Shown: positions 9,383 to 18,748, counted from the stretch's first letter. The stretch: DNA of 64,000 nucleotides from Burkholderia dolosa (GCF_902499135.1 NZ_CABVPR010000013.1:36974-100973), one strand, 5' to 3'. Notes: a model not told the origin generated them from the sequence alone. Translations and numbers: made by a program.

Positions 9383-10309
9383 ATGCGTGCAGCCTTTCCG
9401 GACATCCTCGCGCTCGGCGAGGCGATGATCGAGTTCAATCAGTCGCAGCCGGGCCGTCCGGAATTCCTGCAGGGCTTCGGCGGCGACACGTCGAACTTCT
9501 GCATCGCCGCTGCGCGTCAGGGCGCGGCGACCGGCTTCGTGTCGGCGATCGGCGACGATCCGTTCGGCCGGCTGCTGATCGACATGTGGACCGCCGAACG
9601 CGTCGACACGACCTACGTGCGGATCGACCGCTGCGCGCCGACCGGCGTGTATTTCGTCACGCACGGTCCGCAGGGTCATCAGTTCGACTATCTGCGCGCC
9701 GGTTCCGCGGCGAGCCGCTATTCGACGGCCGACCTGCCGCTCGACGCGCTGGCCGCTGCGAAGGCCGTGCATCTATCGGGCATCAGCGTCGCGATCAGCA
9801 CGGCTGCATGCGATGCCGCGTTCGCGGCGATCGATCACGCGCGCCGCCACGGCGCGAAGGTCACGTTCGATACGAACCTGCGGCTCAAGCTGTGGCCGCT
9901 GCCGCGCGCGCGAGCCGTGATGCGCGAAGCGCTGCGCCAGACCGACATCTGCCTGCCGAGCTGGGACGACGTGACGGCGCTCACCGGCGCGAACGATCGC
10001 GATGCGATCGTCGACGCGATGCTCGAACACGGGCCGCAGATCGTCGCACTGAAGCTCGGCAAGGAAGGCGCGTACGTCGCGACGCCGAACGAGCGGCGCG
10101 TCGTGCCGGGCTTCGCGGTCGAGGCCGTCGACGCGACGGGTGCCGGCGACTGTTTCGGCGGCGCGTTCGTCGCGCGGATCGTCGCCGGAGACGATCCGTT
10201 CACGGCCGCGCGTTATGCGAACGCGGCCGCCGCATTGTCGACGACCGGCTACGGTGCGGTCGCGCCGATTCCGCACCGCGATGCGGTCGAGCGGTTGTTG
10301 CGCGGCTGA
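9383..10309 (+). CDS. kdgK: PfkB-family sugar kinase, probably 2-keto-3-deoxygluconate kinase
   Basis: 308 residues, cytoplasmic. Ribokinase/PfkB fold: N-terminal LGEAMIEFNQ, substrate-side GGDTSNFCIAAARQG, and the C-terminal ATP/anion-hole signature DATGAGDCFGGAF with the catalytic Asp. Family members of this length and N-terminus usually phosphorylate 2-keto-3-deoxygluconate, feeding the lower Entner-Doudoroff pathway; substrate identity is inference. GAGG at the end of rimO serves as ribosome site and the gap is three bases. A paralogous kinase, KguK, lies at 50926. Confidence 0.8.
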   Translation: MRAAFPDILALGEAMIEFNQSQPGRPEFLQGFGGDTSNFCIAAARQGAATGFVSAIGDDPFGRLLIDMWTAERVDTTYVRIDRCAPTGVYFVTHGPQGHQFDYLRAGSAASRYSTADLPLDALAAAKAVHLSGISVAISTAACDAAFAAIDHARRHGAKVTFDTNLRLKLWPLPRARAVMREALRQTDICLPSWDDVTALTGANDRDAIVDAMLEHGPQIVALKLGKEGAYVATPNERRVVPGFAVEAVDATGAGDCFGGAFVARIVAGDDPFTAARYANAAAALSTTGYGAVAPIPHRDAVERLLRG

Positions 10310-10714
10310 CGCGGACGCGTGCGAATCGTGTCGCCGCGTGTCGCTGCACACTCGACGGCGTCGGTCCGGCGTACGTTGTAGCTGCGGCGCATCGGTTACG
10401 ACGCGCGACGCGCAAGCGAGCAGGGCCGACGAGTCGCTGTCGGCGTGAAGAAGCGTTCATTGGCCGCGCACCGGGCGCGGCATCGCAGGAACCCGGCGCG
10501 GCCCGACAACGCGAACCCGCACGGCGGCGACGTTTCGGTCGACCGACCGGTCGACGCGACATGAGCGGCGCGCCGATCGCGGTCGACGCGTCGCCCGCAC
10601 CGCAGCGCGTCGGCCGCGCGTTATGCACGCGTCATGCGCGCGTGACGATATGCATCCGCGGCGGTCGACGCATCGTTCGCCGCGATTGTCGGAACGGATC
10701 TGAAGCAAGGAGCA
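10310..10714. other. 405-base gap without recognised gene
   Basis: No convincing coding frame; short frames here have no family resemblance. One notable element is GTCGACCG-AC-CGGTCGAC at 10538-10555, a perfect 8-2-8 inverted repeat that could be an operator for the downstream secreted-protein gene. No terminator is evident for the rimO-kinase pair. Confidence 0.5.
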
Positions 10715-11263
10715 ATGCACGTGGGTCGATATTCGGAATGGCAGCGCGCGCTGGTCGTCGGATGCGCGCTGACGGCGGGCATCGCGATGCCGCGCGCGGT
10801 CGTCGCGCAGCCGGCGGCAGGTGTGCAGCAGGAAGACGAACCGGCGCCCGCGCGGCCGCTGCGCCCGAATCCGGAATTCGCGCAGCTGCCGCGTTACGAA
10901 GGCACGCTCGGCGATCGGCCGATCGTCGTGCATCTCGGTCCAAAAACCGACGAAGAAGGCGTGCACGGCGAATACCAGTTCGCGGATACCGGCGAAGTGG
11001 TGCTGCTCGCCGGCGATCGCGACGGCGACACGCTCGAGATCGAGGAATCGAACGACGGGACCAACATCACCGGCGTGTGGATCGGCCGCTTCGACGCAAC
11101 GGGCGACCTGAAGGCGGACCGGATGAACGCGGACGAGTCGGATCCGCAGCCCGTCGTGCTGCGCGTCGCGCCGGGCACGCGCGCGGCGCTGCAGGTGCGC
11201 GACGGCCGCGTGCAGGAGATCGAGACGGTCGGCGGCATCGTGAATCTGCGTACCGAAAATTGA
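10715..11263 (+). CDS. Secreted protein of unknown function
   Basis: 182 residues with a probable Sec signal peptide: basic start, hydrophobic core around residues 12-25, and a cleavage-like AVVAQ site near residue 31. The mature part begins with a Pro/Glu-rich linker and continues as a compact, acidic domain with several GDR/DGDTLEIEES-type beta segments. I do not recognise a family. AAGGAG ends only two bases before the ATG at 10715, whereas a GTG at 10721 has ideal spacing, so translation may start two codons later. It stands alone between the sugar kinase and metC. Confidence 0.7.
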   Translation: MHVGRYSEWQRALVVGCALTAGIAMPRAVVAQPAAGVQQEDEPAPARPLRPNPEFAQLPRYEGTLGDRPIVVHLGPKTDEEGVHGEYQFADTGEVVLLAGDRDGDTLEIEESNDGTNITGVWIGRFDATGDLKADRMNADESDPQPVVLRVAPGTRAALQVRDGRVQEIETVGGIVNLRTEN

Positions 11264-11366
11264 GCGCGTGCTGGCTCGGTGTGCGCGGCGCGCATTGTAC
11301 CGGGCCACACGCGCCGAATTTGGCTAATCTACCGACATATTCCGCAACCGTACGGCCTTTCCTGTC

Positions 11367-12548
11367 ATGACTGCATCCCGTTCCAAGCGCGCACTGCAAA
11401 CCCGCATTGTTCAACCCGACGACGCGATTCCGGAAGGCTTTCGCTCGTTCGTGCCGCCGGTCGCGCGCGCGTCGACGGTCGTGTTCCCCGATCTCGCGAC
11501 GATGCGCCGGCTCGACTGGCGCAACGACAACCAGTGGCGCTACGGGCTGCACGCGACGCCGACGTCGCTCGCGCTCGCGCAGCGGCTCGCCGACATCGAG
11601 GGCGGCACGCACGCGCTGCTGCAGCCGTCGGGCCTCGCGGCGATCATGAACGTGTACTTCGGCGTCGTGAAAGCGGGCGACGACGTGCTGATTCCGCACA
11701 ACGTCTACGGACCGAACGCCGATTTCGGCAACTGGCTCGCGAAGGATTTCGGCATCACCGCGCGTTTCTACGATCCGCTCGTCGGCGCGGACATCGACGC
11801 GCTGATCCAGCCGAATACGCGATTGATCTGGCTCGAGGCGCCCGGCTCGGTCACGATGGAAGTGCCCGACGTGCGTGCGATCACGGCGGCCGCGCGTGCG
11901 CGCGGGATCGTCACGGCGATCGACAATACGTATTCGGCCGGGCTCGCGTTCAAGCCGTTCGAGCATGGCGTCGACATCTCGGTACAGGCGCTGACCAAAT
12001 ACCAGTCCGGCGGCAGCGATCTGCTGATGGGCGCGACGATCACCGCGAACGCCGATCTGCATGCGCAACTGAAGCTCGCGCGGATGCGTTGCGGGATCGG
12101 CGTGTCGGTCGACGATTGCTCGCTCGTGCTGCGCAGCCTGCCGACCATGCAGGTGCGCTTCGACGCGCACAGCAAGAGCGCACTCGCACTCGCGCAATGG
12201 TTGAAGACGCGGCCCGAAATCGCGGCGGTGCTGCATCCGCAGCTGCCCGATTGTCCGGGGCACGCGTCGTTCGTCCGCGACTTCACCGGCGCGGGCGGGC
12301 TGTTCTCGGTGGTGTTCGACGCGCGCTACAGCGCGGAGCAGGTCGACCGCTTCGTCGAGGCGCTCGAACTGTTCGCGATCGGCTGGAGCTGGGGCGGCGC
12401 ATGCAGTCTCGCGATGCCTTACGACGTTGCGTCGATGCGTCCGAACTGGCCGCATCGCGGCACGCTGGTGCGCTTCTACGTCGGTCTCGAGGACGAAGCC
12501 GACCTGCGCGCGGACATCGAACGCGCGATGCAGGCGGCGCTCGGCTGA
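11367..12548 (+). CDS. metC: Cystathionine beta-lyase (PLP-dependent)
   Basis: 393 residues, Cys/Met metabolism PLP enzyme. Such enzymes split cystathionine into homocysteine, pyruvate and ammonia in methionine synthesis. The PLP-lysine motif is ALTKYQSGGSDLLMG; upstream YGLHATPTSLALAQRLADIEGG and IDNTYSAGLAFKPFEHG match the family. The C-terminal domain contains SWGGACSL, typical of the beta-lyase branch rather than gamma-synthases. It is monocistronic, ending at a strong bidirectional terminator shared with the convergent serB. Confidence 0.9.
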   Translation: MTASRSKRALQTRIVQPDDAIPEGFRSFVPPVARASTVVFPDLATMRRLDWRNDNQWRYGLHATPTSLALAQRLADIEGGTHALLQPSGLAAIMNVYFGVVKAGDDVLIPHNVYGPNADFGNWLAKDFGITARFYDPLVGADIDALIQPNTRLIWLEAPGSVTMEVPDVRAITAAARARGIVTAIDNTYSAGLAFKPFEHGVDISVQALTKYQSGGSDLLMGATITANADLHAQLKLARMRCGIGVSVDDCSLVLRSLPTMQVRFDAHSKSALALAQWLKTRPEIAAVLHPQLPDCPGHASFVRDFTGAGGLFSVVFDARYSAEQVDRFVEALELFAIGWSWGGACSLAMPYDVASMRPNWPHRGTLVRFYVGLEDEADLRADIERAMQAALG

Positions 12549-12570
12549 TCGCTCAGGCGGAACGCATTCC

Positions 12571-12618
12571 CGAAAAAACGAAACGCCGGCGCGATGCGGA
12601 TCGCGCCGGCGTTTTTTC
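12571..12618. terminator. Bidirectional terminator between metC and serB
   Basis: ACGCCGGCGCGAT (12583-12595), loop GCGG, ATCGCGCCGGCGT (12600-12612) form a 13-base-pair stem. It is flanked by T6 on the right and A6/AAA on the left, so it works for the convergent metC and serB transcripts alike. Confidence 0.93.
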
Positions 12619-12647
12619 GTGCGCGGCTCGTGCGTTCGTCCTGCGCG

Positions 12648-13493
12648 TCAGAACAGCCGCAGCAGCCCGTCGAGGCCGACGTGGTCGAACGCGACCGTCG
12701 CGCCGTCGCGCACGACGGGCTTCGCGTGATAGGCGACCGACAATCCGGCTTGCGCCATCATCTTCAGATCGTTCGAGCCGTCGCCCATCGCGATCGCGCG
12801 GTTCGGCGCGATGCCGAGCGATGCGCACGTGTCGCGCAGCAGCCGCGCCTTCACGTCGCCGTTGACGATTTCGCCGAGTACGCGGCCGGTCAGCTTGCCG
12901 TCGACGATTTCAAGCGTATTGGCATGCGCGTAGTCGAGCCCGAGGCGCGCCTTCAGCCGCTCGGCGAAGAACGTGAAGCCGCCCGACACGAGCAGCGTTT
13001 TCAGCCCGGCAGCTTTCACGGCGGCGAGCATCGTCTCCGCGCCCGGCGACAGCTGCAGCCGCTCGTCGTACACGCGCTCGAGCGCCTGCGCATCGAGGCC
13101 GGCGAGCAGCGCGACGCGGCGCGTGAGGCTCTCGTTGAAGTCGCGGATTTCGCCGCGCATCGCGGCTTCGGTGATCTCGGCGACCTGCGTCTTCAGCCCG
13201 CAGAAGTCCGCGATTTCGTCGATGCACTCGATCGTGATCAGTGTCGAATCCATGTCCATGACGACGAGTCCGAAGTCGCCGAGCGTGAGGCCGGCGTCGA
13301 CGAACCCGAAATCGAGCGCATGCGTGCCGCAGTAGGCGTCGATGTCGGCGCGCTGTGCCGGGTTCGCGTTCTCGATGCGCAGCGCGTGCGCGTCGGTCTG
13401 CACGATACGGGTGCCGCGCGACAGCGCGAGCAGCGGTTTGTGATGCGCGTCCGACAGCGGCGCGAGGCTCTGGATGACGAGGTTCTGGGTCAT
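12648..13493 (-). CDS. serB: Phosphoserine phosphatase SerB
   Basis: 281 residues from the ATG at 13493 (protein begins MTQNLVIQSLAPL). Last step of serine synthesis: hydrolyses L-phosphoserine. The HAD nucleophile motif is MDMDSTLI, followed by LVSGGFTFFAERL (motif II) and AMGDGSNDLKMM with the Mg-binding Asp residues. The roughly 80-residue N-terminal part resembles the ACT-like domain of SerB proteins. The frame is open far upstream, to 14027, but that extension overlaps the LysR gene and has no protein features. It converges with metC on a shared terminator. Confidence 0.94.
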   Translation of the reverse strand: MTQNLVIQSLAPLSDAHHKPLLALSRGTRIVQTDAHALRIENANPAQRADIDAYCGTHALDFGFVDAGLTLGDFGLVVMDMDSTLITIECIDEIADFCGLKTQVAEITEAAMRGEIRDFNESLTRRVALLAGLDAQALERVYDERLQLSPGAETMLAAVKAAGLKTLLVSGGFTFFAERLKARLGLDYAHANTLEIVDGKLTGRVLGEIVNGDVKARLLRDTCASLGIAPNRAIAMGDGSNDLKMMAQAGLSVAYHAKPVVRDGATVAFDHVGLDGLLRLF

Positions 13494-13681
13494 GACGGGA
13501 TGGCTGGAAGCGAATGAAACGCATGGGCGGCGGCATGCGGCCGCCTGCGCGCGCGGGCCCGGTGCGGCGTCGGGCCCGCGCGTCGCGAACGCGCCATTGT
13601 AGCCGGTCGGCCGCGTGCGGCGGGCAGCGGCGGTACGAAACGGCAAGCCGACTCGGCGCTCGCCGTTGCCGGCGACGCGCG

Positions 13682-14617
13682 CTAGCGGCCGTCCGTGCGA
13701 TCCCAATACGGCGGATCGCCGAAGTGTTCGGCCAGAAACGAGATGAACGCGAGCGTCTTCAGCGGCACGTGCGCGCGGCTCGGATAGACGGCCCAGATCG
13801 CGACGTCGTCCGCGAGCGGATAGTCGGCGAGCACCGGGACGAGCTCGCCGGTCGCGAGCAGCGGACCGACGTCCCACGTCGACTTGATCGCGATGCCGAA
13901 GCCGTCGACGAGCGCTTCGCGGATCGCCTCGCCGTTGCTCGCGACGAGCCGGCCGCCGACGCGTATCGTCAGCGGCCCTTGCGGCGTCACGAACGACCAG
14001 TCGCGCTGATCGCCGAGGATCACGCATTCGTGCTGCGCGAGATCGGCCGGATGGCGCGGCGCGCCGTGTTTCGCGAGATACGCGGGCGAGCAGCAGACGA
14101 CGCGGCGGTTGGCCGCGAGCTTGCGCGCGACGAGCGTCGAGTCCTTCAGCGCGCCGAGGCGGATCGCGACGTCGTAGCCTTCGTCGACGAGATCGACGAT
14201 CTCGTCGGACAGCCGCAGATCGAGCGACACGGACGGATACCGGCGCAGGAACGCGGGAATCACGGGCGCGACGTGCTGGCGGCCGAACGACGACGACATC
14301 GACACCTTCAGCTTGCCGTACGGCTCCGTGCGTCCATGACCGACCGATGCGCGCGCGGCGTCCGCGGCGGACAGCAGCGCTTCGGCGCGCGCGATGAACA
14401 CTTCGCCGTCCTGCGTGAGGCTGATGCGGCGGGTGGTGCGGTGCAGCAGCCGCGCACCGAGCTGGCGCTCGAGCTGCGCGATGCGCGCGCTCGCGACCGC
14501 GGCCGATACGCCGAATTCGCGCCCGGCCGCGCTGACGTTCGCGAGCAGCGCCGCGCGGACGAACAGCGCGACGTCGAGCAAATCGAGCGGCTTGTCGGGA
14601 GCCGGATCGGAGCGCAT
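13682..14617 (-). CDS. LysR-family transcriptional regulator
   Basis: 311 residues. The N-terminal winged HTH covers about residues 10-70 (LLDVALFVRAALLANVSAAGREFGVSAAVASARIAQLERQLG when read across the region), followed by the usual effector-binding domain. It looks like the LysR subgroup that controls neighbouring oxidoreductases. It is transcribed divergently from the alcohol dehydrogenase-like gene at 14734; the 116-base gap contains a perfect palindrome with T-N11-A geometry that is a good candidate for its own box. Ligand unknown. Confidence 0.9.
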   Translation of the reverse strand: MRSDPAPDKPLDLLDVALFVRAALLANVSAAGREFGVSAAVASARIAQLERQLGARLLHRTTRRISLTQDGEVFIARAEALLSAADAARASVGHGRTEPYGKLKVSMSSSFGRQHVAPVIPAFLRRYPSVSLDLRLSDEIVDLVDEGYDVAIRLGALKDSTLVARKLAANRRVVCCSPAYLAKHGAPRHPADLAQHECVILGDQRDWSFVTPQGPLTIRVGGRLVASNGEAIREALVDGFGIAIKSTWDVGPLLATGELVPVLADYPLADDVAIWAVYPSRAHVPLKTLAFISFLAEHFGDPPYWDRTDGR

Positions 14618-14627
14618 TGTTTGGGAA

Positions 14628-14668
14628 TTCCTGAAAATGTTTCAGGAAATATAGCGGTTTTCTGAAAA
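14628..14668. promoter_or_regulatory. LysR-type operator between the regulator and the oxidoreductase gene
   Basis: TTCCTGAAA-ATG-TTTCAGGAA (14628-14648) is a perfect 9-3-9 palindrome that contains TGAAAATGTTTCA, a T-N11-A box. A related half-palindrome, TTTTCTGAAAA, lies at 14658-14668 toward the oxidoreductase gene, as expected for recognition and activation sites. Confidence 0.65.
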
Positions 14669-14733
14669 GATCGGGCGACCTACGATGACGTTCGCAGGGC
14701 CGCGCCGCGGCCCGCCGATTTCCAGTAAGGAGT

Positions 14734-15756
14734 GTGACGATGAAAGCCGTTGGATTGACCCGCTATCTGCCGATCGACGATCCGCAAGCGTTGCTCGACG
14801 TGGACCTGCCGCAGCCGGTGCCGGGCCCGCACGATCTGCTCGTGAAGGTCGAGGCGATTTCCGTGAATCCGGTCGACACGAAAGTGCGCGCGCCGAAGCC
14901 GCAGGTCGAGGACACGCCGCGTGTGCTCGGCTGGGATGCGGCCGGCACGGTCGTCGCGGTCGGCGCCGAGGTCACGCTGTTCCGGCCCGGCGACGAAGTG
15001 TTCTACGCGGGCAGCATCACGCGCCCGGGCGCGAACAGCGAATTCCATACGGTCGACGAGCGCATCGCCGCGCTGAAGCCGCGTACGCTCGACTTCGCCG
15101 CATCGGCCGCGCTGCCGCTGACCGCGCTGACCGCATGGGAAGCGCTGTTCGACCGGCTGCGCGTGTCGCCGCAGGGCGCGGACGCCGGCAAGTCGGTGCT
15201 GATCATCGGCGGTGCGGGCGGCGTCGGCTCGATCGCGATCCAGCTCGCGAAGACGCTCGGCAAGCTGCACGTGATCGCGACCGCGTCGCGTCCGGCGTCG
15301 GCGGAATGGGTGCGCTCGCTCGGCGCGGACCAGGTGGTCGACCATTTCGGCGATCTGCCTGCGCAGCTGCGCGACGCCGGCCATGCGAACGTCGACTACG
15401 TGCTGATCTTCAACGACACCGACCATCATTTCCCGGCGGCAGCCGAAGTGATCCGGCCGCAGGGCGGCATCTGCACGATCGTCGAGAATGCGAAGCCGGT
15501 GCCCGTCGAACTGCTGAAGGCGAAGAGCGCGGCGTTTCACTGGGAATTCATGTTCACGCGTGCAATGTTCGAGACGCTCGACATGATCGAGCAGCACCGG
15601 ATTCTGACGGAGGTCGCACGGCTCGTCGACGGCGGCACGCTGCGCACGACGGTCGGCGAGCAGCTCGGCACGATCAACGCCGCGAACGTGCGGCGTGCGC
15701 ACCAACTGCTCGAAGGCGGCCGTGCGATCGGCAAGCTGGTGCTGAGCGGCTTCTGA
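14734..15756 (+). CDS. Zinc-type alcohol dehydrogenase-like / quinone oxidoreductase protein
   Basis: 340 residues, medium-chain dehydrogenase/reductase superfamily. It has the GroES-like N-terminal half (VKVEAISVNPVDTKVRAP) and a Rossmann half with LIIGGAGGVGSIAIQLAK. The catalytic zinc cysteine of true alcohol dehydrogenases is not evident at the VNPVDTK position, so an NAD(P)H-dependent quinone or enone reductase activity is more likely. TAAGGAG sits 10 bases before the ATG. The divergent LysR gene and the palindrome between them point to inducer-dependent control, perhaps by a reactive carbonyl or quinone (inference). Confidence 0.85.
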   Translation: MTMKAVGLTRYLPIDDPQALLDVDLPQPVPGPHDLLVKVEAISVNPVDTKVRAPKPQVEDTPRVLGWDAAGTVVAVGAEVTLFRPGDEVFYAGSITRPGANSEFHTVDERIAALKPRTLDFAASAALPLTALTAWEALFDRLRVSPQGADAGKSVLIIGGAGGVGSIAIQLAKTLGKLHVIATASRPASAEWVRSLGADQVVDHFGDLPAQLRDAGHANVDYVLIFNDTDHHFPAAAEVIRPQGGICTIVENAKPVPVELLKAKSAAFHWEFMFTRAMFETLDMIEQHRILTEVARLVDGGTLRTTVGEQLGTINAANVRRAHQLLEGGRAIGKLVLSGF

Positions 15757-15919
15757 GCCGGCCCGCGTCGCGCGTAACGGCCGCGGCATCGCGAGCGCAA
15801 GCGGGGTAACACCCGATGCGTTCGCGACGCATTGCGTGCCGCTTGGCGGTAGACTGGCAGCGCATCATGCATCGAAAACCGCGCGGCATGCGCGTGCCGC
15901 CGCATACAAGGAGGTCAGC

Positions 15920-16471
15920 ATGAGCCAACGCAGTCTGTCAGTCGCCGTATCGTGGTCGGCCGTGTTCGCGGCGGCATGCATCAGTGCCGGCGCATTCGCG
16001 GCGCCGCCGGTCAAGGGGAGCCTGAAGGGCGGCGGCACGGGGCAGCTCGAATACACGGTCAAGGTCGATTCGAAGACCTTCGGCGCCATGCAGGAAACCC
16101 GCAAGATCCGCTCGGGCGAGACGGACGACTTCAACTGGAAGTCGGTGCCGCCGAGCGGCGCGATCGCGATGCCGGACGGCTGCCCGAACGCCGACAACCT
16201 GCCGCGCGACGCGAACGGCGCGATGGTGCGTCAGACGCAGGTGCGGCTCGCGCCGTCCGTCGACGCGAAAGGCACTGCGAACGTGCAGATGAGCTTCCAG
16301 GCGGCCGCGCCGAAAGGCGCGCGCAGCGTGACGGCCGGCGGCAAGACGCTGCAATGCCCGGACGTCGTGTCCGTGAGCCAGGTGAAGTGGGTATCGATTC
16401 CGACCAACGGCGGATCGAAGTCCGTCACGATGAGCGACGGCACGAAGGTCACGGTATCGATCAAGCACTGA
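15920..16471 (+). CDS. Secreted protein of unknown function (possibly DUF6013)
   Basis: 183 residues from the ATG at 15920, supported by AGGAGGTC at 15909-15916; the frame opens earlier, at 15836, without support. A Sec signal peptide covers about residues 1-28, ending ...SAGAFA. The mature protein begins APPVKGSLKGGGTGQLEYTVKVDSK, is rich in Gly, Lys and Thr, and has two cysteines that could form a disulfide. The sequence recalls a Burkholderiales periplasmic family of unknown function; I do not assign a role. It precedes another small secreted protein by 264 bases. Confidence 0.78.
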   Translation: MSQRSLSVAVSWSAVFAAACISAGAFAAPPVKGSLKGGGTGQLEYTVKVDSKTFGAMQETRKIRSGETDDFNWKSVPPSGAIAMPDGCPNADNLPRDANGAMVRQTQVRLAPSVDAKGTANVQMSFQAAAPKGARSVTAGGKTLQCPDVVSVSQVKWVSIPTNGGSKSVTMSDGTKVTVSIKH

Positions 16472-16735
16472 ACGCTGCGCGCGCCCGCACGCCGTCCGGT
16501 GCGTGCGCAACGGATTGCTCGCGTGGCGCGGCGGCGCGAATTCGCGTCGCCTGCCCGAAACACGTGCGGCGGGGCGCGCCGCGTTCATCGCGCTTTTTCC
16601 GAAGCCCGATCGCCGTCGCCGCGCAGCCGCATTGCAGCCGCGAGCGCATCGCAAGCGTGCGGCATTGCGCGTGACGTCGTGCCGACGTCACGCTATCCTC
16701 TCCGACATCGTCCACCTTCCCGGAAAGACATCCCG

Positions 16736-17209
16736 ATGAAACATCGACTGCGCGCGTTGCTGTTGGCCGCTGCGTTCGTCGCCGCGCACGCACAGGCGGC
16801 CGACGACTGCAGCTTCGTGAAGAAAGTCGATCTGCCGTCGCGGCGCCAGGCGATCGTCGTGTCGAGCGGCGCGCTCGAACCGTGTTCGATCGGCAGCTAT
16901 GCGGTGCGCATGTACTCGACGGCGGACACCGGCCCAGGCTTCGATACGGACGATTACGTGACCGGCGTACTGCATGCGCGCGACGGCACCGTGAGCGATG
17001 CGTTCGTCGCCGACCTCGGCCCGCGCGCGTCGCAGGCGCTCGTCGTGACGACGCGCTCGGCCGGCAGCGGCGGCTATGTCGGCGCGCAGGCGTACGTGAC
17101 GACGCCGCGCGCCGTGACGCTCGTCGCGTCCGTCGACGGGCTCGCGCCCGACGCGGACGTCGTCGCCGCGCTGCGGCAGGCGATCGTCAAGCGTCGCACG
17201 GCCCGCTGA
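16736..17209 (+). CDS. Small secreted protein of unknown function
   Basis: 157 residues from the ATG at 16736 (MKHRLRALLLAAAFVAAHAQA, a clear signal peptide cleaved near residue 21). The mature part has two cysteines (DDCSF and LEPCSIGSY) and a beta-rich pattern with repeated Val/Thr strands. The longer upstream frame is non-coding. No family recognised. It sits between the preceding secreted protein and the convergent fetB gene, 37 bases from the fetB stop. Confidence 0.72.
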   Translation: MKHRLRALLLAAAFVAAHAQAADDCSFVKKVDLPSRRQAIVVSSGALEPCSIGSYAVRMYSTADTGPGFDTDDYVTGVLHARDGTVSDAFVADLGPRASQALVVTTRSAGSGGYVGAQAYVTTPRAVTLVASVDGLAPDADVVAALRQAIVKRRTAR

Positions 17210-17246
17210 TTGCGCGCGACCGGTTCGCGCACGCGCACGGCGCGCG

Positions 17247-18050
17247 TCAACGCGCGCGCTCTTCGAGCCGCGACGCGAGAAAGCGGTGATCGGCGGAGAA
17301 CAGTCGCCGATAGGTCATCAGCACCGCACCGACGGTGCCGAGCGCGGACGCCGCCGCGATCAGGAACATGATCACGATCTGGTAGCGCACGGCCTGCAGC
17401 GGCGACTGCCCGGCCAGCACCTGACCGGTCATCATGCCCGGCAGGCTGACGACGCCGACGACCGCCATCTGGTTCAGCGTCGGCACCATGCCCGCGCGCA
17501 CGGCCTGGCGCGCGGCATCCTGCGCGGCTTCCCAGCGCGTCGCGCCGAGCGCGAGCGCCGTCTCGACGCGGTCGCGGCGCGCGGTGAGTTCCTCCATCAT
17601 CCGCTCGACGCCGAGCGACACGCCGGTCAGCGTATTGCCGAGAATCATCCCGAGAATCGGGATCGCATACTGCGGCTCGAACCACGGATGAATGCGGATC
17701 ACGACGAACAGGCCGATCGCCGCGACGACCCAGCTGCTGAACCAGATCGACGCGATGCTGTCGACCCGCTGCCCGCGGTACGTGCGCTTGCCGCGCGCCG
17801 CGCCTGCGAAGCCGGCGATCAGCGTCATCAGCGCGGTGAGCGGCAGCACGACATACCAGTGCGGATGACCGAACACCCAGCCGAGCACGTAGCCGATCGC
17901 GAGCAGCTGAACGACGGTCCGTGCGGCCGCGAGCGCGAGCTTGCGGCCGAGACCGAGCGACAACGCGGCCGAGATCGCGCCGTTGATCGCGACGAGCGCG
18001 GCGGCGATGCCGACGTCGACGAGGCTCAGGTCCTGCAGTGCGGGGCTCAT
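17247..18050 (-). CDS. fetB: Iron export ABC transporter permease FetB
   Basis: 267 residues from the ATG at 18050. UPF0014/FetB family membrane protein with about seven hydrophobic segments; in E. coli FetAB exports iron and helps survival under oxidative stress. Characteristic segments include NGAISAALSLGLGRKLALAAARTVVQLLAIGY when read through, and LNQMAVVGVVSLPGMMTGQ near the C-terminal third. The ATG overlaps the fetA stop (ATGA), showing tight coupling. The frame continues upstream in another reading of fetA, but that part is spurious. Confidence 0.86.
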   Translation of the reverse strand: MSPALQDLSLVDVGIAAALVAINGAISAALSLGLGRKLALAAARTVVQLLAIGYVLGWVFGHPHWYVVLPLTALMTLIAGFAGAARGKRTYRGQRVDSIASIWFSSWVVAAIGLFVVIRIHPWFEPQYAIPILGMILGNTLTGVSLGVERMMEELTARRDRVETALALGATRWEAAQDAARQAVRAGMVPTLNQMAVVGVVSLPGMMTGQVLAGQSPLQAVRYQIVIMFLIAAASALGTVGAVLMTYRRLFSADHRFLASRLEERAR

Positions 18051-18748
18051 TGCACGGTCTCCGCCGGGCCGGCCGCGCGCAGCACGCCGGCCTGCATGAC
18101 GAACCGCGTCGTCGAAATGCGCGCCGCCTGTTCCGGGTCGTGCGAGATCCACATGTACGCGCGTGCGTCCGGCGCCGCATCGAACCATGCGTCGACGAGC
18201 GCTTCGATCGCGCGCGTCGACTCGGGGTCGAGCGCGGACGTCGGCTCGTCGAGCAGCAGCACGTCCGGATCGAGCTGCAGCACGCGCAACAGCGCGGCGA
18301 TCTGCGCTTCGCCGCCCGACAGCTCGCTCGCACGCTTGTCGAGAAAATCGGTGCCGCGGCCCGCGCGTGCGGCGAGCGTTTCCGCGCGTGCGCGATCGAA
18401 CGCGACGTCGCGATAGACGGCCAGCGAATACGGATAGCGCAGCTGCGCTTCGACGGTGCCGTCCATCTGCGCGGGCCGCTGACGCACGTACGCGACGCTG
18501 CGCCGGTAGCGCGGAATCGCGCTGCGGCGGATGCGCTGCCCGCGCCACAGGATCCGGCCGCCGTCAAGCGGATCGAGCAGCGCGAGCGCGCGCAACAGCA
18601 CGCTCTTGCCCGATCCGGACGGTCCGGTGATAGCAATTCGCGATCCTGCCGCGACGCTGAAGTCGGTCGGCGCGAGCAGCGTCTTGCCGCTGCTCGCGTC
18701 GCGTCGCGCGATCTGCTGCGCGTCGATGAGGCCGGTGGGGACGGTCAT
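18047..18748 (-). CDS. fetA: ABC transporter ATP-binding protein FetA
   Basis: 233 residues from the ATG at 18748 (MTVPTGLIDAQQIARRD). ATPase partner of FetB at the inner membrane. Walker A is GPSGSGKS, the ABC signature is ELSGGEAQI, Walker B is [13 protein letters not shown], and the switch His follows in WISHD. An upstream ATG at 18841 would add 31 residues with no family match. The four-base overlap with fetB shows one transcript. The divergent AsmA gene starts 155 bases away. Confidence 0.88.
   Translation of the reverse strand: MTVPTGLIDAQQIARRDASSGKTLLAPTDFSVAAGSRIAITGPSGSGKSVLLRALALLDPLDGGRILWRGQRIRRSAIPRYRRSVAYVRQRPAQMDGTVEAQLRYPYSLAVYRDVAFDRARAETLAARAGRGTDFLDKRASELSGGEAQIAALLRVLQLDPDVLLLDEPTSALDPESTRAIEALVDAWFDAAPDARAYMWISHDPEQAARISTTRFVMQAGVLRAAGPAETVQ

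Noticed and set aside
8725-11370. 881-codon plus-strand frame across rimO, the sugar kinase and the secreted protein gene
   Set aside because: Runs through several real genes in another phase and is Arg-rich without any domain.
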